NCBI GenBank assembly: GCA_003164655.1
Contig: PLTW01000067.1
Span: forward strand, 1-7,085
Direction: 5' to 3'
From: Actinomycetota bacterium
Lineage (GTDB): Bacteria > Actinomycetota > Thermoleophilia > UBA2241
DNA: 7,085 bases
Under the pieces are notes generated by a model that saw only the letters and a list, made by a program, of their open reading frames with translations, was not told where the DNA came from and ran no database searches. This document shows positions 1 to 4,384 of this stretch, one piece after another (within the stretch, counting starts at the first letter, position 1; each line of letters begins with the position of its first letter). The position numbers and the translations under genes are program-made.

Positions 1-19
1 ATCTCGTGGAATCAATCAT
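1..19 (-). CDS. Possible start of a downstream coupled gene (partial)
   Basis: Directly after the TAG stop of the activase gene (22-20) comes an ATG at 19-17, in the same frame, opening a reading frame that starts M-I-D-S-T-R and leaves the window. There is no good Shine-Dalgarno in the last codons of the upstream gene, so initiation would rely on translational coupling. In many genomes the tandem-activase/DUF2229 protein is either fused to, or followed by, a second HgdB-like (COG3581-type) protein, so that is the most likely product. This is inference: only six codons are visible and nothing in them identifies a family. Confidence 0.4.
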
Positions 20-3000
20 CTAGACCGGAACCGACGCGCCCGACAGCTCGCCGGCCGAGGAGTCGCGCTCGCCCGCGAGGGGGTTGTCGTCGCCCTGGGA
101 CCACCAGCGAAGGAAGCCCTTGCTGTCGAGGTAGGCTTCGCAGCGGGTCATGGCGCCGGCGTCGTTCTGGTGCTCGTCGAACTGCAGCGTGAGAAACGGC
201 TTGCCCGAGGCCGCCCTGATGTCGTGCTTGATGTAGGAGTCGGGGCCGCACTTGAAGTTGGTCAGGTAGATGATGTGCAGGCGTTCGTGACCGCCGACGA
301 ACTTGGCCGCCTGAAGGATCTTGCGACCGTAGTTCCAGTACATGTTGGGCACGACATCGCGTACCTCGATGCCCTTGAGAGACAGAAAATCCATGGGGAT
401 CACATTGACGCCGTAGAACGTGCGCAACTTGCGCGGGATGTCCATGTTCACACCCTTGTCGTACATGTTGTACGGACGCCCGATGATGACGATGCCCAGC
501 TCGCCCGACGCTTCGAGGTCGGCCAGCGCCATGCGCCCGGCGCCGGCGAGACCCTCGCGAAACACCTCTTGCGCGGCGGCCGCGGCGGCGATGGCATCGT
601 GCAGCGCGCCCTGGCCCGCACCCAGCGACTCGGCCAACGGCCGCAGGTCGCGCTCGAGCTGCGCCATGTCGAGCCGGAAGCGCACGCGCGGCGTGAGCAG
701 CCGCTCGCGGTACTGTTCGAGGCGCGGCGCCGTGCGAATGACGAAGGGCAGCGTCTGGCCCCAGGGACAGGCGTGCGAGTTGACCTCGGGAAACTCGGTC
801 TCCTCATTGAGAACGTTGGGCAGAAAGACGTAGTCGGCGCCTTTCTCGAACAGCGCCTCGACGTGTCCGTGGGCGACCCTGATCGGAAAGCACGGCTCGG
901 CCACGGTCATGTCGACGCCGTTTTCGCGGATGCCCTTGTCGGTCTCGCGCGACAGCATGGGGCGCACGCCCAGATGAGCGAAGAAGGTCGACCAGAACGG
1001 CAGGCGGTCGAAGGTGTACATGGTGCGCGGGATGCCGACGGTGACGGCGGCCGCCGAGCTGCGCTCGACCGCCGCCTCGAAGGGCGCCAGCAGCAGCCGC
1101 TCGCGCAGCGCCACCAGGTCGTCGATGACCGGTTGCTTGTCGACCTTGGCGCGCTTGCGATAGCGGTCGGAGCACTTGTCGCCCCAGTAGGTCTTCTCGC
1201 CTTCGATCGTGAACTGGCGGATGTCGCACTCGTTGGAGCAGTGCTTGCAGACGAAATCCTTGACCGTGTAGTCGACGGCGGAGAGGTCCCAGCCGCGGAA
1301 GGTGGTGACCTCGCCGGTGCGGCCCATGCGCTCGCGAGCCAGCAGCGCCATGCCGATGGCGCCCATGACGCCGTTGTGCGGCGGCACGATGATCTCCTTG
1401 CCGAGGATCTGGGCAAAGGCCGCCGCCACGGCGTCGTTGTAGGCGGTGCCGCCCTGAAAGAAGATGCAGTCGCCGATCTTGCGCTCGCGCACGAGTCGGT
1501 TCAGATAGTTGTAGGCGATCGAGTAGGCGAGACCGGCCACGAGGTCTTTGCGGGCCGCGCCGCGCGACTGGTAGCTCATCACGTCGCGCTCCATGAAGAC
1601 CGTGCAGCGTTCGCCCAGGCGGATGGGCGCCGCCGACTGCAGCGCCAGATCGGCGAACTCGCCCACGATGTCGATGCCGAGCTTCTCGGCCTGCTCCTCG
1701 AGGAACGAGCCGGTGCCGGCCGCGCAGGCCTCGTTCATGGCGAAGTCGACGACGATGCCGTCCTGCATGGAGATGAACTTGGAGTCCTGGCCGCCGATCT
1801 CGAAGATGGTGTCGACCTGCCGGGCGATGCTGCGCCCGACGAAGTCGGCGCCGGTCTTGTGGGCGGTGATCTCGTCGGTGATCAGGTCGGCACCGCAGAG
1901 CTCGCCGATAAGCTCGCGCCCCGAACCCGTGGTGCCGACGCCGAGCACGCGGATGCGATTGCCGATCTCGTCGCGGATCTCGACGAGGCCGGCGTCGACC
2001 ACTTCGACCGGACGCGCCTGGGTCTTGGTGTAGATCGCCTTGACGACCTCGCCCGCCCGGTCGAGCACGACCAGGTTGGTCGACACGGAGCCGACATCGA
2101 TGCCGAGATAGGTGTCGATGACCGTCCCGTCGGGCGGAAACTCGTAGGGCCGGGCCAGGTCGCGCAGCAGCAGGACGCGTTCGGTGGACAGCGGCTCCGC
2201 CGTCGGAAATACGGCCGCCGGCAGGCGCGCCGGGTCGAGCGCGACGCCGCCGCCGGCCGCCTGGGCCGCGCCGCCGGCGGCGGCGTCGGCCTCGATGAGC
2301 CCGGCGCCGACGGCCCCCATCCAGGCGTAGAGATCGGGCACGAAGAGCTGCTCGTCGCTGAGCTCGAAGGCGTCGCGCACGGCCTGCACGGCGCCCTCGT
2401 TGGCGGCCACGCCGCCGATGAAGGCGACGGGCGGCTGGACGACCTTGCCCTTGGTGATGGTGCCCTTGAAGTTGCGGATCACGGCGTCGCACAGCCCCTT
2501 GAGCACCTCGGGAGGCTGGTAGCCCTTCTGCTGGGCGTGGATCATGTCGGACTTGGCGAACACGCTGCAGCGCCCGGCGATATTGGCGGCCCGCCCGGCG
2601 GCGGTGACGATGCCGCCAACGTCCTCGATCTCGTACATCAGGCGGCTGGCCTGCTGGTCGATGAACGAGCCCGTACCGGCGGCGCAATCGCCGTTGGTCT
2701 GGTAGTCGACGATGCCGGTGCGGCCGGTCGTGCCGTCGGTGTCCAGGCGCAGGAACTTCGAGGTTTCGCCGCCCATCTCGAAGACCGTGACGACGTCGGG
2801 GTGCAGTCCCGAGATGCCGCGGGCGATGGCCTTGAACTCGTTTTCGTAGGCCGCCTCGAGGGCCTGGGAGATGAGCCGGCCGCCGGAGCCCGTGACGCGC
2901 ACGCCGCGCACGACATCGCCCGGCACGACGGCGAAGAGCTCGTCGAGCAGGGCGCGCGTGGCCTCGCTGGGACTGCCCTTGATACGCCGGTAGCTCGTCA

Positions 3001-3163
3001 CCAGGACGGGGCGCCCGCCAGCCAGCGCCAGGCTCGGCGGCGGCAGGTGGAAAAGGCCGGGGGCCTGGGCGGCGGCCCCGGCCAGGAGGTCGCGCTCGTC
3101 AGCCTCGCCGACCAGCGCGGCCTTGAGGCTGATGCAGCCGATGTCTATGCCAAGAAACGCCAT
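20..3163 (-). CDS. Tandem acyl-CoA dehydratase activase (BadF/BadG/BcrA/BcrD ATPase x2) fused to DUF2229/HgdB-like region
   Basis: This 1047-residue protein resembles the ATP-dependent [4Fe-4S] activases (HgdC, BcrA/D, BadF/G) that drive low-potential electrons into 2-hydroxyacyl-CoA dehydratases, benzoyl-CoA reductases and double-cubane proteins. ASKHA domain 1 spans about 1-291 (GIDIG 5-9, GSGG 92-95, EMGGETSK 129-136). After an Ala/Gly/Pro-rich linker, domain 2 spans about 352-612 (GIDVGS 354-359, TTGSG 411-415, EIGGQDSK 455-462). Each keeps both cluster cysteines: C160 (CAAGTGSF) and C199, then C480 (CAAGTGSF) and C520. The two halves can therefore form an intramolecular pseudo-dimer around one cluster. 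Cysteines C639, C642, C646 and C664 precede a DUF2229-like region (about 708-920; EPCFPIRVAHGHV 756-768). A last part follows with GRPYN 895-899, CGPDS 972-976 and DEHQNDAGA 996-1004. The start is ATG 3163, because GIDIG normally lies a few residues from the N-terminus; the upstream open frame lacks family sequence. No dehydratase subunits are in the window, so the substrate is unknown. The fold and class are secure; the physiological acceptor is not. Confidence 0.95.
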   Translation of the reverse strand: MAFLGIDIGCISLKAALVGEADERDLLAGAAAQAPGLFHLPPPSLALAGGRPVLVTSYRRIKGSPSEATRALLDELFAVVPGDVVRGVRVTGSGGRLISQALEAAYENEFKAIARGISGLHPDVVTVFEMGGETSKFLRLDTDGTTGRTGIVDYQTNGDCAAGTGSFIDQQASRLMYEIEDVGGIVTAAGRAANIAGRCSVFAKSDMIHAQQKGYQPPEVLKGLCDAVIRNFKGTITKGKVVQPPVAFIGGVAANEGAVQAVRDAFELSDEQLFVPDLYAWMGAVGAGLIEADAAAGGAAQAAGGGVALDPARLPAAVFPTAEPLSTERVLLLRDLARPYEFPPDGTVIDTYLGIDVGSVSTNLVVLDRAGEVVKAIYTKTQARPVEVVDAGLVEIRDEIGNRIRVLGVGTTGSGRELIGELCGADLITDEITAHKTGADFVGRSIARQVDTIFEIGGQDSKFISMQDGIVVDFAMNEACAAGTGSFLEEQAEKLGIDIVGEFADLALQSAAPIRLGERCTVFMERDVMSYQSRGAARKDLVAGLAYSIAYNYLNRLVRERKIGDCIFFQGGTAYNDAVAAAFAQILGKEIIVPPHNGVMGAIGMALLARERMGRTGEVTTFRGWDLSAVDYTVKDFVCKHCSNECDIRQFTIEGEKTYWGDKCSDRYRKRAKVDKQPVIDDLVALRERLLLAPFEAAVERSSAAAVTVGIPRTMYTFDRLPFWSTFFAHLGVRPMLSRETDKGIRENGVDMTVAEPCFPIRVAHGHVEALFEKGADYVFLPNVLNEETEFPEVNSHACPWGQTLPFVIRTAPRLEQYRERLLTPRVRFRLDMAQLERDLRPLAESLGAGQGALHDAIAAAAAAQEVFREGLAGAGRMALADLEASGELGIVIIGRPYNMYDKGVNMDIPRKLRTFYGVNVIPMDFLSLKGIEVRDVVPNMYWNYGRKILQAAKFVGGHERLHIIYLTNFKCGPDSYIKHDIRAASGKPFLTLQFDEHQNDAGAMTRCEAYLDSKGFLRWWSQGDDNPLAGERDSSAGELSGASVPV

Positions 3164-3180
3164 ACCGGAATGTGTTCGGA

Positions 3181-3186
3181 CCTCCC
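3181..3186 (-). promoter_or_regulatory. Candidate ribosome binding site of the activase gene
   Basis: The minus strand reads GGGAGG here, but it lies 17 bases before the ATG at 3163, much farther than the 4-base gap of the other two genes in this window. No alternative in-frame start codon lies between them. A complementary CTCCC on the same transcript (plus coordinates 3200-3204) could pair with GGGAG (3182-3186) across a 13-base loop and hide the site. Weak or regulated initiation is an inference. Confidence 0.4.
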
Positions 3187-3212
3187 GCGGGACCCATTTG
3201 GGAGCCCTGTGT

Positions 3213-3241
3213 AGGGTAGCGGGCGAAGCCGCCTCTCGCAA
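3213..3241 (-). promoter_or_regulatory. Candidate sigma-70-type promoter for the activase gene
   Basis: On the minus strand TTGCGA (3241-3236; 4 of 6 to the TTGACA consensus) is followed after exactly 17 bases by TACCCT (3218-3213), which keeps the important T1, A2 and T6 of a -10 box. Transcription would begin near 3206, giving an untranslated leader of roughly 40 bases before the ATG at 3163. The call rests on spacing and partial matches only; GC-rich DNA gives such matches by chance fairly often. Confidence 0.45.
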
Positions 3242-3401
3242 GCATCGCCTCGCCCCAGGTGGCCAAGTGCATTGAAGAGTAACTTGCTCCGCATTGCCGG
3301 TCAACCGTTCCGCCACGACGCGCCGGTCCGGCGAGCGTCGCCGCCCGGTCGTGTACCGGCCGGCCGCGCGACGTCACCCTCGAGCAGCCGTCGGTCACCT
3401 T

Positions 3402-3429
3402 CCCGGCGGCTCGCCCCGGCGGCTAGGGT
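3402..3429 (+). repeat. 10-bp direct repeat beside a TAGGGT -10-like box
   Basis: CCCGGCGGCT occurs at 3402-3411 and again at 3415-3424, a 13-base period. The second copy runs into TAGGGT (3424-3429), which resembles an actinobacterial -10 element for the gene starting at 3481. There is no recognisable -35 box 17-18 bases upstream, where the repeat sits instead, so an activator-dependent promoter or an operator is conceivable. In DNA this GC-rich, a 10-base repeat of C and G may also be chance. Confidence 0.3.
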
Positions 3430-3470
3430 TGCTTGCAGCGCGCAACGACACCTTCGTCTCTGGCGATCAC

Positions 3471-3476
3471 AGGAGG
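3471..3476 (+). promoter_or_regulatory. Strong ribosome binding site deciding a GTG start
   Basis: AGGAGG, a perfect Shine-Dalgarno core, ends four bases before GTG at 3481. This fixes the start of the plus-strand gene there rather than at the ATG at 3433, whose extra 16 codons would run through the binding site. Confidence 0.85.
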
Positions 3477-3480
3477 ACCC

Positions 3481-4281
3481 GTGGAGACACAAGCACCCCT
3501 GACCAACACCGAGCGTCGCGACGACGTTCTCTTTCTCGTGCAGCGCTACGAAGCGAGCGAGCCGCGCCCTGCGGAGCTGCTCGACGACGACGAGAAGCGG
3601 CGTTTCCTTGCGGGCGACGCCCACACGCAGCGCCGCCTGTTCTACCGGCTGCTCTGTTACGGCGCGCTCGCCGCGCAACCGGCGCCCGAGGCCCTCGTGC
3701 GCGCCGACTGGCAGCGGCTGCGGGCCGCCGGCCTGCCCGACGACATCTTCGACCGGCGCTTCGACATCGAGCGGTTCGCGGCGGCCGCGCCGGTGGCGCG
3801 CACCGACAGCAAGGGGCGGGTCATCGACTTCGTCCGTTTGAGCGAGACGCGCGACGTCTGGAGCCGCCTGCTGCCCTGGCCGGCCGAGCCCGCCACTGTC
3901 GTCGACGTTCTGTATGCCTGCTCCGGCGGCGCTCTCAAGTCGCGCGCCTTCTGGGTCATCCGCGAGATGATCCGCGCCGGCCTCTGGCAGCCCGCCGGTC
4001 TCGACCGCTTCGCCTGTGTGCCCGACGGACGTGTGCGTAAGCGGGCGGCCCGCATCGGCCTCGTCGACCTAGACGAGCGGGCCGACGCCATCGACGACAT
4101 GAAAGCCGTCTCGGCGGCCCTGCATGCCGCGCTGGGTCTTGGCGGAAACGGCTCGCGCTCGCACTACGATCTGCCGGTGTCGGCGGCCGAGCAGCGCTGC
4201 GAGATGTGCGACCTGCGGCGGATGGCCGAGTGCGCCATGCCCCACTGTCGTCACCGTCGCGCCGCGCTGGGCGCCGACTGA
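3481..4281 (+). CDS. HhH-GPD superfamily-like protein (DUF2400/AGOG-like) with C-terminal four-cysteine cluster
   Basis: This 266-residue soluble protein has no signal peptide or membrane segment. The second half resembles helix-hairpin-helix DNA glycosylase-like proteins. The segment GGALKSRAFWVIREMIRAGLW (split here as GGALK 149-153 and SRAFWVIREMIRAGLW 154-169) is followed by VPDGRVRKRAARIGLV (180-195), which resembles the 'PVDxHVxRxxxxLGL' block carrying the catalytic Asp. DDMKAV (205-210) and HYDLPV (228-233) recall the NDWKAV and KYDFAL blocks of DUF2400 (TIGR02757) proteins. K153 and D182 would be the candidate catalytic pair, 28 residues apart; EndoIII has a much shorter gap, and archaeal AGOG glycosylases and DUF2400 have longer ones. 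C240, C243, C251 and C256 (C-x2-C-x7-C-x4-C) resemble the end of the EndoIII iron-sulfur loop but lack its first cysteine and add one later. The family call is by eye and moderate. A base-excision role is inference, and a structural or non-catalytic DNA-binding role is possible. It stands alone, divergent from the activase gene and convergent with the amidase gene. Confidence 0.85.
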   Translation: METQAPLTNTERRDDVLFLVQRYEASEPRPAELLDDDEKRRFLAGDAHTQRRLFYRLLCYGALAAQPAPEALVRADWQRLRAAGLPDDIFDRRFDIERFAAAAPVARTDSKGRVIDFVRLSETRDVWSRLLPWPAEPATVVDVLYACSGGALKSRAFWVIREMIRAGLWQPAGLDRFACVPDGRVRKRAARIGLVDLDERADAIDDMKAVSAALHAALGLGGNGSRSHYDLPVSAAEQRCEMCDLRRMAECAMPHCRHRRAALGAD

Positions 4282-4307
4282 CGGCGCCGGGCCCGACTCC
4301 TCGTGGC

Positions 4308-4345
4308 GGCGGCGCCGGCACGGCGACCGCCGTGCCGGCGCCGCC
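4308..4345. terminator. Bidirectional hairpin terminator, perfect 17-bp stem
   Basis: Positions 4308-4324 and 4329-4345 are perfect reverse complements, separated by the tetranucleotide GACC. The stem is nearly all G and C, so it would be very stable as RNA from either strand. It lies 27 bases after the stop of the plus-strand gene and 40 bases after the stop of the converging minus-strand gene, where a shared terminator is expected. No T-run follows on either strand, as is common for U-less terminators in GC-rich Actinomycetota. Confidence 0.85.
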
Positions 4346-4384
4346 CCATAAGGCCGGCACCCGTGCCGCCGTCCGCCACCGGCG

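Larger units (their letters stand above)
3164..3480. other. Divergent intergenic region between the activase gene and the plus-strand gene
   Basis: These 317 bases separate two divergent genes, and I see no convincing coding sequence in them. The left part carries the candidate minus-strand promoter and leader of the activase gene. The centre (about 3245-3400) holds only small GC-rich inverted repeats, such as GGCGA-GCG-TCGCC, of the kind expected by composition. The right part has a 10-base direct repeat, a TAGGGT box and the strong AGGAGG of the plus-strand gene. No tRNA or known riboswitch was recognised. Confidence 0.6.

Noticed and set aside
2220..2300. GC-rich low-complexity stretch with repeated GCC/GGC triplets inside the activase gene
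   Set aside because: It encodes the Ala/Gly/Pro linker between the two ATPase domains and needs no separate explanation.
804..2687. A 627-codon minus-strand frame overlapping the activase gene
   Set aside because: It is almost entirely Arg/Gly/Ala/His and lies inside the real frame, so it is a frame-shadow.
170..3214. A 1014-codon open frame on the plus strand opposite the activase gene
   Set aside because: Its translation is His/Asp/Val/Ala/Arg-rich with no recognisable domain, while the minus-strand frame carries clear conserved motifs throughout. Long antisense frames are expected opposite genes with strong G/C third-position bias.
3164..3316. N-terminal extension of the activase to 3316
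   Set aside because: The extra 51 residues are unlike the family, and the ATPase normally begins right at the GIDIG strand; the predicted promoter also lies inside the extension.
3294..4040. A 248-codon plus-strand frame overlapping the HhH-GPD-like gene
   Set aside because: It is Arg/Ala-rich without motifs. The overlapping frame from 3481 has the perfect ribosome binding site and the cysteine cluster.
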